Notes: generated by a model not told the origin, from the sequence alone. A stretch of 64,000 nt of DNA from Pomacea canaliculata (GCF_003073045.1 NC_037599.1:19782555-19846554); one strand, 5' to 3'; positions 1 to 11,456 are shown, counted from the first letter of the stretch. Numbers and translations: made by a program.

Positions 1-260
1 CTTTATTTCAATATCAAAAAAAAAACCAGGAAAGCTGATAATAAATTACAGTATATAACGTACAAAGAACAGTACATACATAATTGTATTAGTCATCTGT
101 AATGTCCTGTAAACTACACCTTTTAACATTACTTTAGTATCTTTCCAATTTGTTGACTATTTTCAAATTTTCTTGACATCACTACCTTTAGCAAATGTGT
201 AATTTCAGTGGGGATTTTTAAACAACAACAGACATCTAAATAAATAATATTTTTCTACAG

Positions 261-583
261 ATGAAACTCTACGTGAACTTCTCCAACTCGCCGATGAGTA
301 TGGTGTGCAACAGGTCTTTCACAACTGCCGAGCATACTTCGACAGACGCATAAATTGCAAGCATCAAGACATGAAGATTGATGAAATTTTACTCTTCCTT
401 GGGATAGTAGAAGAGTGGAGCAACGAATACGATGAACTACGTTCGTTCAGATTTGATTTAATTAGAAGGGCAAGTAGAGTAGAAATTGGTCTTGTGATAG
501 AAAGCAAATATTATTCTTCTCTACCTGCTACAACTCAAAGAGACATCATCATGCGTCGTCTTGAGAGAGTCGAAAGAATTTAA
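261..583 (+). CDS. BTB-family unit 1, exon 2 only (5' part outside window)
   Basis: This is the last 106 codons of a BTB/POZ-only protein. A good acceptor (ttttctacag) ends at base 260. The exon opens in phase 1 and reads ETLRELLQLADEYG, the alpha5 helix of the BTB fold, then the LLFLGIVEEW helix and the terminal IIMRRLERVER helix, with the stop at 581-583. In the close paralogue unit 2 the first exon ends 429 bases before exon 2, so the missing exon of unit 1 should lie just left of base 1. The two copies are nearly identical through IDEILLFLGIVEEW and diverge after it, in the stretch following RASRV. The family call is firm; the function is not known. Confidence 0.85.
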
Positions 584-2584
584 GAAGTATAAGACCTAGA
601 GTTAAACAATTGACTAGTAGGATTGAAACTACTGATGGCTTTTCATTGTAATCCTTTGTGACGAGCTTTTGTGTCAGACACATCTTATTAACACCCACAT
701 AAGGTTTTCTGTGAAACATTTAGGACGATTCAGAGTTCTGTGAGTCCATCTCAGGATTGATGATAATTACTTTTGTAACAAGATCATAAAATAAAACACA
801 AAAGTTATATCGGACATTCCTATAATAAACGATAGCACATGTTGGGCAATATTTTATATTAACTGAAACTATTTTGATAGTAAATATATCTTGAAATTTC
901 ATCTAGAGATTCTGTGTATCGTCAGTTTATAGATAAACAGATTTTGCTCAGTTTACATCCAAGGAACCTACCCTTGCACAGCACACTACAGTCAGTAACT
1001 GAATTTCTAGCCAAATACTTTTTTATTAATATTTTTCCCAGACTGTCTGCTACTCAGTATTTAGTAGCATTGCGAGTTCAAATCGCCAACTATTATGTTG
1101 CACTAACACTAAATCTTAAGGAAGATAGTGTTTATATGAGTAGTTTGTGTAGTGGAAGTGATCAAAGCGATGTGTAACTATATCTGAGAGTAATATACCG
1201 CAAGTAACCCATAAGTAAGTTTACATTTGTTTTCATTCTCATCCATTCTAAAAGCAAATAAAGGTGTATACTTAACTTGCAATGATTGGGTTTGTACTAC
1301 GCTAGTTCTCATAATTTTTGTTTTATTCTATCTTATGATTAATATGCGAAAATCATCAGATGGTGTGTGTGAGTGTGTGTGTGAGTGTGTGCGTGTGTGT
1401 GAACTATATCAATGTTTAGTCTTTCAGCTTTTCTACAAGTTCATGGAACCTTTAGAGACATTCAATGACAGCATGTCTCATTCACGCACTTTGTTAGTAG
1501 ACTGCCTCTCCATCTAATGACAGACCGCCAAAGACAGAGCTAACGTTTATTCCTTACTGGTCTCAACGCGCAGACACACTGTCAGTCATGTGACTATGTT
1601 TAAGAAATACAAATAGCATCACACAAGCACTTTGCCAAACTCGCTCACTCAACCCTATGTCGGGCTAAAAGTGATTATTTTATGTAGATCTCCCTTTGTT
1701 GTTAACCCGTGACCTAATATTTATTAATAGTCTGGGTTTCCATGGTGTTGCGGGAGGGGGAGCAGTAGAGTAAGCTAGTGTGGGTGGGTGGCCACAGGTG
1801 TACGCACTGCGCATGTCAGAGCGTCCCTAGCGACAGCCTGTACTAACGGTCCAGGGATCGGAAGGTCGGAAGAAAGTGTCAACCTTCAGTTATGAGGCGC
1901 AGATACTGTCAAAATCCATCAAATCGGATAACGGTCAACTGCTAATTCAGTAGTTTGAAATGTGTATCGCACTTGTGGCATCGCTGGTATTAATATCACG
2001 CAGTTTCACCATTTTGTATTTGTGTCTTTATGACACACTACATTCGAACAGCAAAGACGATCCTACAAAACATTTGGCGTCCGTTAACAATGTCGTGCCA
2101 TACTTTGGAGGTCTTACTCCTTAAGCTGCTCTTCTCTCTCTGTCCAGGGAACATTCGTTTTCCTAAATTAACTTTCCCCTCTACTTCTTTTGACCAATCA
2201 GGCCATTAGCAACTAGGTAACTAGGACGACTGCTTAGCGATCCTTCGTGGGGTCCATGCCGACCAATCCTAATCTCTGTACCGTGTAGTCGGCATGGCTC
2301 CCACCTTAATTACCCGCAGTCGCCGTAGTTACGCCTCGTCAACTTTTCCTACGTCAAAACACATCGAATGACGTCAAATAATCCGCGTGGGAATTGCGTC
2401 AGCATTCGCGTGACTGCTCTCCCCTGGTGTAACAGACAACAAATCATTAGAATTAACACATCTATGAGGCACATCAGTCACCTGCAGACTTCACAGAAGT
2501 TTCCGTCGGGGCTCGAAGTGTTGTGCACTCTTATTTAGGACTCTTGTGTGGGTTGTTAAACAAACCTCATTTTCTCTACAAAGA
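584..2584 (+). other. 3' UTR of unit 1 and spacer before unit 2
   Basis: The left part is the conserved 3' flank of unit 1. A GT-rich microsatellite fills 1363-1402 and is followed by about 200 bases that recur after unit 10 (37460-37660). The right part (2100-2580) is the presumed promoter of unit 2; I see no TATA box or other clear element in it. No other coding stretch is supported. Confidence 0.5.
1257..1262 (+). terminator. Poly(A) signal, unit 1
   Basis: AATAAA inside a block (caaataaaggtgt) that is conserved 3' of units 1, 2, 8 and 10, giving a 3' UTR of about 0.68 kb here. Confidence 0.55.
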
Positions 2585-3643
2585 ATGTTGTTTTCTAGTG
2601 ATGAAGAGAAATGTTATATTACTATGATTGAAAAAAGAACTTCCAAATATGAGGAAAAGGATCATTTTTCGGACATCGTTCTGCTGGTAGAAAACAAAAA
2701 GCTTCACGTCAATAAAACTCTGCTAATGATGCATTCACCTGTGTTCATGACCATGTTCACAGCCAGGTTCATTGAAAAGGATTTATCAGAGATTCCACTT
2801 CCAGGAAAGAAAGTGAATTTAATGGTGGAGCTATTGGACCAAATCCATCCCGGGTACACTAATGAAAAATTTCACGGTAAGGTTTAGTAAATGTTTCAAG
2901 CATCAACACTAGTCAGTCCTTTAACTTAAGATGCTATTGCGTCACACAGAATCTTATATTTGCTGTTGGGCAGGAGCCTTGGTAATCTTCATCTTTAGTC
3001 CATGGTAACAATTTAAAAATTGATTTTAATAGATTATCACATTTTCAATACTTTATTTCAATATAAAAAAACAGGAAAGCTGATAATGAATTACAGTATA
3101 TAACGTACAAAGCACAGTACATACATAATTGTACTAGTCATCGGTAATGTCCTGTAAACTACACCTCTTAACATTACTTTAGAATGCTTCGAATTTGTTG
3201 ACTTTTTTCAAAGTTTCTTGACATCACTATCTTTAGCAAACGTGTAATTTCAGTGTGGTTTTTAAACAAGAACAGACATGTAAATAAATAATATTTTTTC
3301 TACAGCTGAAACTCTACGTGAACTTCTTCAACTCGCCGATGAGTATGGTGTGCAGCAGGTCTTTCACAACTGCCGAGCATACTTCGACAGACGCATAAAT
3401 TGCAAGCATCAAGCCATGAAGATTGATGAAATTTTACTCTTCCTTGGGATAGTAGAAGAGTGGAGCAACGAATACGATCAACTAAGTTCGTTTAGATCGA
3501 CTCTAATTGAAAGGGCAAGTAAAGTAGGAACGTGTCATTTGAAAAAAAGCAAATATTTTTCTTCTGTATCTACTACAGCGCAAAGAGACATTTTCATGTG
3601 TCGTCTTGAGACAGCCGAAAGGAAATATAAACTAAAGATCTAG
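2585..3643 (+). CDS. BTB-family unit 2 (two exons: 2585-2876, 3306-3643)
   Basis: Predicted 209-residue BTB/POZ-only protein. Exon 1 starts at the first ATG of the open frame and carries the first half of the BTB fold: HFSDIVLLVE, LHVNKTLLMMHSPVF and EIPLPGKK. The donor GTAAGG at 2877 splits a codon in phase 1; the acceptor tttctacag ends at 3305. Exon 2 gives alpha5 (ETLRELLQLADEYG), a loop (RRINCKHQAMK) and the helical tail ending KYKLKI. BTB domains dimerise and many recruit CUL3 ubiquitin ligase; that role is only inferred here. Exon 1 departs from the family at ARFIEKD (usually ADFKEKD) and QIHPG (usually QIYPG). An upstream GTG-led extension is open but has no ATG. Confidence 0.85.
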
Positions 3644-4545
3644 AGTTAAACAATTGACTAGTATGATTGAAACTACTGATGGCTTTTCATTGTAATCCTT
3701 TGTGATGAGCCTTTGTGTCAGACACATCTTATAAACACCCACATAAGATTTTCTGTGAAACATTTAGGACGATTCAGAGTTCTGTGAGTCCATCTGAGGA
3801 TTCATTACGATTACTTTTGTAACAAGAGCATAAAATGTATCGATAGATCATTACTAATATTCATCAATTGGAATAGTTTGCGCTGTTTATATGTGAGATT
3901 AGTTTGATGTTACACGGGGTACAATTAATCTCATTAGACTTCATGCCAGCAGTCTACACAAAAGTTATATCGGACCATTCCTATAATAAACGATAGCACA
4001 TGTTGGACGATATTTTATATTAACTGAAACTATTTTGATAGTAAATATATTTTGAAATTTCATTTAGAGATTCTGTGTATCGTCAGTTTGCAGATAAACA
4101 GATTTTGGTCAGGTTACATCCAATAACTTACTCTTGCACAGCACACTACACTTAGTAACTGAATTTCTAGCCAAATACTTTTTTACTATTATTTTTGCCA
4201 GACTGTCTGCTACTCAGTATTTAGTAGCATTGCGAGTTCAAATTGCCAACTATTATGTTGCACTAACACTTAATCTTAAGGAAGACATCGTTTATATAAG
4301 TAGTTTGTAGTGGAAGTGATCAAAGCGATGTGTAACTATGTCTCAGAGTAATATACCGCAAGTAACCCATAAGTAAGTTTACATTTAATTTGATTCTCAT
4401 CTATTCTAATAGCAAATAAAGGTGTCTACTTAACTTTCAAATTCACTTGTGGCATCGCTGGTATTAATGTCACGTGGTTTCACCATTTGGTATTTGTGTC
4501 TTTATGACACACTATATTCGAGCAGCAAAGACGATCGTACAAAAC
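3051..4545 (+). repeat. Segmental duplication A, copy 2
   Basis: Direct partner of 1-2075, carrying exon 2 and the 3' flank of unit 2. It has a private segment of about 125 bases at 3835-3960 and misses the GT microsatellite region of copy 1. The junction near 4440 joins 'cttaacttt' to 'cacttgtggc'. Confidence 0.85.
4415..4420 (+). terminator. Poly(A) signal, unit 2
   Basis: AATAAA in the same caaataaaggtgt block as unit 1; the 3' UTR is about 0.78 kb. Confidence 0.55.
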
Positions 4546-5685
4546 ATCAGACACAGAAGCATAGTAAACACTAAATAATCCCGTTAAAGGTAAGCGTTAC
4601 AATATATGAAAGGCGCATTCAACGGTCACACGAACCCAAATGTATCAGTATGAACAGCACCAACACCCAGTGTCCTCCAGCCACGTGTACTCCTTTGAGA
4701 CGTAGTTGTCACTAATGATTAGACTACACTCACTGTTAATGAAAACATTATGAATTTTCATTCATTAAGTGGTTGTCGTACCCGGCGAAGTCTACCCGAT
4801 GGACCGTTTCACATGAACCCACGCTTGCATTGTGGACCGCCTAATCTGTTACCTGTTCGCAGGACCAACAGACTGAGGCTGTCTTTCGTTGTTTCGTCCG
4901 TGTGACTTCTGAATATTACTGAGTGCTAATGAAAATGCATAAATAGGTAGACAGTGAGGTTAATAATAATAATAGGATCGGGCTCAAGGTGCACGAGCAC
5001 ATGACTTCTTGTGATAGACTTCTTGTGTATCAAATGCACCTTTATACACAAACATATCTTCACACGCACGCGCACATAATGTCGAAACCAGAGTACCCTG
5101 AGAAGACAACCATCAGCCCTTCATGTATCACATTCAAAAAGAAGTGGGTCGGATCCGAGATGACACTCACGAGTCACGACACCCGATTCTCACTGTCGTG
5201 GTAACAGGAACGTTAGCCTGCGCCATCTACCCCAGAGGTTTGTCTTCATGCATGTATAGATGTGGTAGATACAGAAAACAGTCTCAGTATAGTGACCTCT
5301 ATGATTTTTCTGGGGCTAACGTGAATGCGTTTTCAGTTTTTGTTTTGTTGCTGCTATCGTGTTTTGTTTTGTTAAAGTACGCAGCCCTGCACATATTGTA
5401 AACACATATGTTGATAAAGATGTTCATTCAAGGGTATTGTATCTTAAGGTCTTTGACCAACATGTACCCAGATGCATTAGGACGACACATGTCTTAAAAT
5501 TATTTCTATTTTATTCCTTGCGATGCGTTGTCGCTTCTCTCGGGTGGATGAGTAATCGTTGAGTGTGTGTGTGTGACCTACCTGGAAGTGCTGGATGGTT
5601 GGATCCCGCGAGTGACACTTGAAACGAATAACTTCATTCCTTCCTTGACTGCGAGATGGTGGTTTGGCGCCAAGTCGACTTTTAC

Positions 5686-5695
5686 GGGTTTCCCC
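5686..5695 (+). promoter_or_regulatory. GGGNTTTCC box, unit 3
   Basis: ACGGGTTTCCCC, 131 bases before the ATG. It matches the box found at a similar distance in units 7, 10, 11, 12 and 13 and resembles a Rel/NF-kB half palindrome. Confidence 0.4.
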
Positions 5696-5816
5696 TCAGC
5701 TCCCCACCTTAGTCCTTCATTGTCCAACGCTTAGTAGAAAGTACCCGGGCCTGTGAACAGTAACCTAGAGTTGTGCAAGTCTGTCCCCTCATTGGGTGTC
5801 TTCATCTTTCAGTTTT

Positions 5817-7132
5817 ATGGATAGATATACACTTTTACAAAGAACGGAAGAAGACTCCGATTCTGCCAATGATGACAAAGAAGATGAGAGCGACGAAGAG
5901 AAGGACGATGTAGAAGAAACGGAAAAAGACTCCGATTCTGACGATGGTGAAAAAGAATATGACAGCGACGAAGAGAAGGACGATGGAGGAGAAACGGAAA
6001 AAAACTCCGATTCTGACGATGATGAAAACGAAGATGACAGCGACGAAGAAAAGGACGATGCAGAAGAATTTTCTTCCAAGAACCGATTTGAAAAAAGAGA
6101 CAAAACTTCCGACATCATCCTTGTGGTAGAGGGACGGAAACTTCACGTCAGTAAATCTCTTCTGATGATTCACTCACCTGTGTTCCATACGATGTTTACA
6201 GGTGACTTCAAGGAACAAAATTTAAAAGAGATCCCACTGGAAACAAAGAAATATGCTACCATGGTAAATCTCTTGGAGCAAATTTACCCTGGGCAAGGAT
6301 TTGAGTTGATGACAGGTGAGATTTAGTACTGAAAAATAGTGTGTGTGTGGTAAGAGAGGTGAGGTTTAGTACTGAGAAATCTATGTCTATATATATATAT
6401 GTAAAGAGGGGAAAGAGAGAGAATATGAGAGTGAGACCACGCGGTTGAAAGCGAAAAAAAAATCAAAAAGTAAGGTAAAATAATACAACCGTTCGAGAAA
6501 GGATTCAGGTATTCTGGAATAAGAGTACCTCTACATGCTTTTCTTGAATGTTTAAAGTAATTTATTACCCTTATGGCAATCTCATACATGAAAACCTACT
6601 TTTATTTATGTTACCTTAATCAAAGTCCAGTAGCAGAACTATGACAGCATACAGCCTCAGAGGACAGTGGCTAGATTACATACTATCTGTTTGTTTATGT
6701 AATAGGAGTTAAATTATCTTTGTGATGATCCAAGAAATAATAAATAAATACAAATATATGTAAGAAATAATATAATAGATCCCATAAAGTAAAATATTTC
6801 TGTTTTCAGACAACACCCTTGAAGACCTCCTTGAGCTGGCAGATGAATATCAAGTAGAACATGTGTTTACAAACTGTAAGATATACATTGACAAACAGGT
6901 GGAGGATGTAAGTAATGTACCCACCACTGACAAAACTCTATTGTATCTCAAGATAGTGGAACAGTATGACAAGTACGAGCAGCTACATTCACTGAGAGAG
7001 CAACTGGTCAGGCGTGCAAGTCGCAGACCAGTCAGTAGACTACAGAAGAGTAGACACTACTCTTCTCTGCCTCCTACAGTTCTGAAAGATGTTTTCTTGC
7101 GTCGTCTTCAGAAGCTGGAAAAAAGATCGTGA
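5817..7132 (+). CDS. BTB-family unit 3 with acidic N-terminal repeats (exons 5817-6315, 6810-7132)
   Basis: Predicted 273-residue protein, the longest in the array. Residues 10-84 are three 25-residue acidic repeats (TE.DSDS..., DSDEEKDD) rich in Asp, Glu and Ser, with no counterpart in the neighbours. The BTB fold follows: KTSDIILVVEG, LHVSKSLLMIHSPVF, GDFKEQNLKEIPL. The donor at 6316 (G|GTGAGA) is phase 1 and the acceptor tctgttttcag ends at 6809. Exon 2 reads NTLEDLLELADEYQ, a loop (KQVEDVSNVPTTD), LLYLKIVEQYDKYEQL and a basic end. The start is the first ATG in frame. The acidic tract could be a phosphorylated or disordered binding region; nothing here proves that. Confidence 0.83.
5844..6068 (+). 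repeat. Three 75-bp in-frame coding repeats
   Basis: Three tandem 75-base units encode 25 residues each inside exon 1 of unit 3 (5844-5918, 5919-5993, 5994-6068). The copies are clearly diverged but keep the frame and the DSD and DSDEEKDD cores. Confidence 0.85.
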
Positions 7133-7427
7133 AATTGTAAAAAATATCAAAGAGATGTACAGATGAAACCAGAGTTTATTTTCCCCTTATTAGTGTTTAT
7201 ATTTAAGTTTCTTACACTGTATAACTTTTTCAACACATTCAACTATAATCACTGTATTTCTATCTGATTTTCTTATAGGCTCTCTTTTTGCATGTTTTTA
7301 TTATAAATATTGTTGATAATAATGAATTATTTTCAAAAAAAAATTTTAATCTATTTCTTGTAATTTCTTAGCTTTACTTGTTCGTGAAAGTGCACAGGTA
7401 TATAGCGCTAACCTAACCATGCTTATG

Positions 7428-7433
7428 AATAAA
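7428..7433 (+). terminator. Poly(A) signal, unit 3
   Basis: AATAAA about 300 bases after the stop of unit 3, in AT-rich 3' flank. Confidence 0.4.
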
Positions 7434-7689
7434 TTTGAACAGTCTGTTTTCGTCAAGCAGTGTTCTGCACTGAGTCTTATGTTGCTGTTAATACTATGTT
7501 AAGTCAATCTTCAGGCGCACAACCCACTCCAGCATTAAGAGATATGCCATGATCACTTTAACACTCAGTCTGTCATTCACCAGGAAGTCACAAAAATCTA
7601 AACTCCCCTCACAGCTCTTTACTTTTTGTTTAACTAAACACAGCTGACTGTAATGCACCTCTTAACATTTCACGTGCATGCTCTACTCT

Positions 7690-7865
7690 GTTCGACGATT
7701 AAACGAGACAAGCTCTTGGCTGGAACCCACAGGGTTGGGAGACCAGACAAACATGGAGAAGATCGGTCCAGGGCGAGACGGAGGCAGCTGGGGCGACATG
7801 GACCCAACTGTGGAGGGACGCCCCGCCCAACGCTGCATGCGTCATGCCACACCGCGCTTCTTATC
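7690..7865 (+). mobile_element. LINE fragment, C-terminal RTE-like remnant
   Basis: One frame reads ALGWNPQG, then TWRRSVQGETEAAGATWTQL, which matches the ending of ORF2 in many RTE/Jockey-type LINEs (A..WNPQG...GRP..TWRR...E....G.TW..L). It lacks the RT domain and both ends, so it is a short degenerate relic. The local GC rise compared with the flanks fits an insertion. The clade is uncertain. Confidence 0.6.
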
Positions 7866-8524
7866 TTATCTTCACCGCGAGCCAGCGACACGACCTGTCG
7901 CTATCAGGTGAGGCCAACACAGGCAAATGAACAGAGTAATTTAAAGGGCAATGTAAGTCAAAATATACTTTATTTAAACATGGACAATAATTTTGAAGTA
8001 TTGTTTGATAAAAAGAAACTGCTTGCTTACAATCGAATCTCAAACACCGCCAGGTTTATCAGGACTGTTTTTTTCCTTGGAAAATTAAAAAAAACTTGCT
8101 TCAGAGGTACACTTTAGTGAAAAAATAAAAGTGTGGGGGGGAATAAGACGCAACAGCTTCAAGCGCATTCTCTCTCAGTGTAATTCTGGTTAACACACGT
8201 CTATGACACAGTCCTGATATCCATGGTGTCATTGTGTCAGAAACACATTTAGAAGTGTGTAACCCTGTTATCACTTCTAAGTCCATGGCGCCTTTCGACA
8301 AAACAGCAAGACGGTATCTACGTGTCACCTAGGAGCTATATCGAAAGAATGATTATTAGTAAACAATTCTTTTAAACACTATTTTTAGAATGAAGAACGC
8401 AATATCCCTCTTTAAGCGAATCTTGTGACTTGCCTTGCCATTTAAAAGGCGTTTTTCACGGGAAAGGCAGATGAGTAATACCTTCTGGGAAAATACCAAT
8501 ATATTCTGACCTGCTTGAAAAAGG

Positions 8525-8531
8525 TATAAAA
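8525..8531 (+). promoter_or_regulatory. TATA box, unit 4
   Basis: GGTATAAAATCC sits 62 bases before the unit 4 ATG, a spacing that fits a core promoter with a short 5' UTR. Unit 4 is the only unit in which I see a clear TATA box so placed. Confidence 0.55.
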
Positions 8532-8586
8532 TCCTCTCGTGGCATTCACTCTTTTCGTGCCTCTTTCATTCTCCAATATATCAGCA

Positions 8587-11017
8587 ATGAAACCATTTAA
8601 TTGGGCTGACATTTCCAACAACCCGCGGTTTGAAGTACGGGATGAATTTTCCGACGTCGCTTTTGTTGTCGAGGACCAGAGGCTGTATGTTAGCAAAACT
8701 GTGATGATGATGCATTCCCCAGTGTTCAAGACAATGTTTACAGCCGACTTGGGAGAAAAAAACCTGCAGGAGATCCCTCTTCCACAAAAGAGATATGAAG
8801 TTGTAAACTTTCTTGAGCAACTCTACCCTGGAAAAGGTTTCGAGTTAATCAGAGGTAAGCTCGCGGCTTTTTAATATCAAGCTCGTAAAATAAGCAAATG
8901 AATCTTTGTTTCGGCTTGACAAGCTTTTGCGAGTCCGCGATGCCTTAATTATATTTCAGACTACTCCTGGTTCTTCGTCGTTGTGAAACCCATGCCAATG
9001 AAATGCTAAATATCGTCTCATGTTAACCTACTGCTCCTATAATACTCATCTCATAGTCAGGTCACTGACCGAACCGCCTAGAAAAATATTGGGCACCCAC
9101 TCTGTAAAAATGTGTTGTGTTGTGTGGATCTGAAGAGAAATAGTGCTGAAAATGTTGAATGAGACATTTCCTTCAGTACAAACATTTTTTTCTGTGAGTG
9201 ACAACAATCCAGACCAGTTTCAGAGGATACAAATTAAAACTAAGAAATATGTACCAAAGCATGAGTCAGCAATTCAATGAGAAAGCAATAATCTGTTTTG
9301 AAGCAGTATGTATTAATCAGAAAATATACGGGATAATAATTAGGAACAAGAATCAGAATTTGAACATTTCAAGCGCAACAGCAAGAACAACAAAATGTTC
9401 ACGATACTTTGCTCATAACCATTAGCTGAATGGCCTTGATATTATATAGTTGTACCTTCACTTATGCGCTTCTGAGAAGGATGAGTTTCTAACAGACTGT
9501 TTCGTTCCGTGTACAGTTAGGTTGATATAATATATCTACATATCAGGACTTCATAGAAGTTTATGTTAAAGCTTCTTATTTTGTACATGATATTCTTTGT
9601 GTAATTGATGATAATTCTATTAACACAAGACTTGAAACTAATTTTAGAAGCATTTTTACAGTTGTCTATCACGGTGGAAAAACTAGAGCTCACAGCTATG
9701 TATTCATGTATCTATATATATATATGTGTGTGTATCCCTTTATGTATGTATATATGTTTGTAAGACATACATTAAAAACAGATGGACAATGTAATTCCCC
9801 CACCACTGACAAAACTATCTTATCTCAAGATAGTCGAAAAGTATGATCAGCATGAGCGGGTAAATTCATTGAGAGAGCGACTGGTCAGGCATTCAAGTCG
9901 CACGTTTAAATAGTTATTTTTGTAGATGCCTGATGATAATAAACTGCCTGATAAATCTTTCTTTTTAGATGGAACCCTTGAAGACCTTCTTCAAATGGCA
10001 GAAGAGTACCAAGCAGAGCAGGTCTTTATAAACTGCGAACAGTTCATCGCCAAGAAGCTAGATAGGCAAAGACTTGAATTTGTTCTTTCAGTAGGAATGT
10101 GTTTATACACCTACATCTTATTTTTCTTACACTGTAAGCTACTAACGGCATTAGAAATATTGGAGAAGGCTATATCTGTTCCGAAGTCTTTTTAAAATAT
10201 GTTTATTGCATAAGCAAGTTTGAACTAATAGGCAAAAATTATGTGTATGGTAATTGTAATAGCTACTTTGCATTAACAAAATCCTAGGTAATGAGGTAAA
10301 GCTTGTTATATTGGTACATGATGCCTATTTCTGGAACCCTTCTTGTCTGATAGTAGTTTTCATTCTTGTGTCTGATTGTGTTTGATGTATGGTATGATCT
10401 GTTACATGTGTTCTCAACTCTAGATTTGTTTATTGGGTTACTCTACTTTAATTATTTCTATATGCTTACATGGATTAGGTTATACATTTATAAACTCTCC
10501 TACTTTTTATACAGACATCAACAATTTTACTCTACCTTCTCCTAGGTTTTGTTATTTCTCTTTCATTACGGTGACGTAGTTATGTTTATGAATTATTTAA
10601 GTGAAGGATTTTTAAAGTTTTGACTTTTCTTATTATATCTATTTTTTACCAAAAAATATTTTTTGAAGTTTGGATTATTATCATTTATTGTTCCAAAGCT
10701 CTTTCGGTGGTTTCTGAAACTTGTTGATACTTCATAGGAGTTTATGTTTATTTATAGTATTTTGAAGTTTTCTTTCTTTCTTGTTTAGGATGAAGAGCGG
10801 AGATGAGCTATTTCCTGTAAAGGATACTGACAGCTGTTTGTTATATCTAAAACTCGCTGAACGGTACCAACAGCTAAGTTCATTAAGAGAAAATCTTATT
10901 GCAGCAGCAAGTGAGATCAAAGTGAAAGAGTTGCGGAGGAGCGTACAGTTCTCAGCCTTACCTGTAGAGCTTCAAAAAGACATCTTACTGCGACGTCTTG
11001 AGAGACTGGACAAATAA
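8587..11017 (+). CDS. BTB-family unit 4, three exons (8587-8854, 9969-10065, 10789-11017)
   Basis: Predicted 197-residue BTB/POZ-only protein. Exon 1 has FEVRDEFSDVAFVVE, LYVSKTVMMMHSPVF and EIPLPQKR, with donor GTAAGC at 8855 (phase 1). The second exon follows ctttttag at 9968 and reads GTLEDLLQMAEEYQ to FIAKKLDR. The frame then runs into unrelated sequence; the missing tail (DTDSCLLYLKLAERYQQL to the stop) is found 720 bases downstream. The only join I found that keeps frame and matches family length is a GC-AG intron: AG|GCAAAG at 10066 to ttgtttag at 10788, phase 2. An alternative is an AT|GTGTTT donor a little further on. Exons 1 and 2 are firm; the exact second junction is inferred. Confidence 0.7.
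9711..9757 (+). repeat. AT/GT microsatellite
   Basis: Alternating TA, TG and TATG repeats inside the first intron of unit 4. Confidence 0.7.
9785..9907 (+). pseudogene. Orphan exon-2 relic of a BTB unit, in intron 1 of unit 4
   Basis: About 120 bases align with the middle of unit 3 exon 2 (6915-7025): 'ccaccactgacaaaac', the LSQDSRK equivalent of LYLKIVE, then 'ttgagagagcgactggtc' and 'caagtcgca'. It lacks alpha5 and the C-terminal helix, has lost several bases within YLKIVE, and has no splice sites. It lies 62 bases before the real exon 2. It marks an old exon 2 left behind when units were fused or partly deleted. Confidence 0.8.
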
Positions 11018-11456
11018 GAGACTGGCATTTTGGTAAACATAGCCATATATCTAAATAATACGGTGAAGTCTTGACTTAGTGACATAGAACAAAATGGGAA
11101 AACTCATCATATCATATAACCGATTTTAGATTTTTTTAAATTAAGAGGGACAGTGGCCTAACATTACATTATTACAAAATATGATGTGCACTGGCTTAAA
11201 ATTAGTTTATAAGACTGTGTTGTGGATCCGTCTACATAATTGCTTTGTTAGTGCCTTTAATCTATAGAATTATTTCTGCACTTAGTGAGACTAAATGTCT
11301 GCAGTGTCTTAGACTCTCTTTCTTGTATACATTTATCTTAACATATCTATGTACTGAAGTTTTTGTGCTGGTAAAATGTATTTACAGTTAAACAATGTCT
11401 TTATAGTATTGTTACTCTCATTTTCATAGTGGTTAGCATTTGGACTTCAAATTGTA

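Larger units (their letters stand above)
1..2075 (+). repeat. Segmental duplication A, copy 1
   Basis: Base 1 onward aligns with 3051 onward (intron, exon 2 and 3' flank of unit 1 against unit 2). The alignment runs to about 1275/4440, then resumes at about 1965/4442 through the 'cacttgtggcatcgctgg' block, so copy 2 lacks roughly 690 bases here. Conversely, copy 1 lacks about 125 bases that are present at 3835-3960. Confidence 0.85.
3644..5816 (+). other. 3' flank of unit 2 and promoter region of unit 3
   Basis: To 4545 this is duplicated 3' flank. From 4546 to 5680 I see only non-repetitive AT-rich DNA with short chance frames. A GGGTTTCCCC box lies 131 bases before the unit 3 ATG. The bases just upstream of that ATG (catctttcag) also resemble a splice acceptor, so a 5' UTR intron is possible. 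Confidence 0.4.
7133..8586 (+). other. 3' flank of unit 3, LINE remnant, promoter of unit 4
   Basis: Holds the 3' UTR of unit 3, a GC-richer LINE remnant (see 7690-7865) and AT-rich DNA up to a TATA-containing promoter. No other gene is supported. Confidence 0.5.

Noticed and set aside
5789-6173. Two - strand frames (Ser- and Phe/Val-rich) opposite unit 3 exon 1
   Set aside because: They mirror the acidic 75-bp repeats of unit 3; the low-complexity composition is fully explained by the repeat read on the other strand.
9926-10195. Unit 4 second exon read straight through to the stop at 10195
   Set aside because: The last 40 residues have no match to any other unit, whereas the missing tail is found intact at 10789-11017, so an intron is the better reading.
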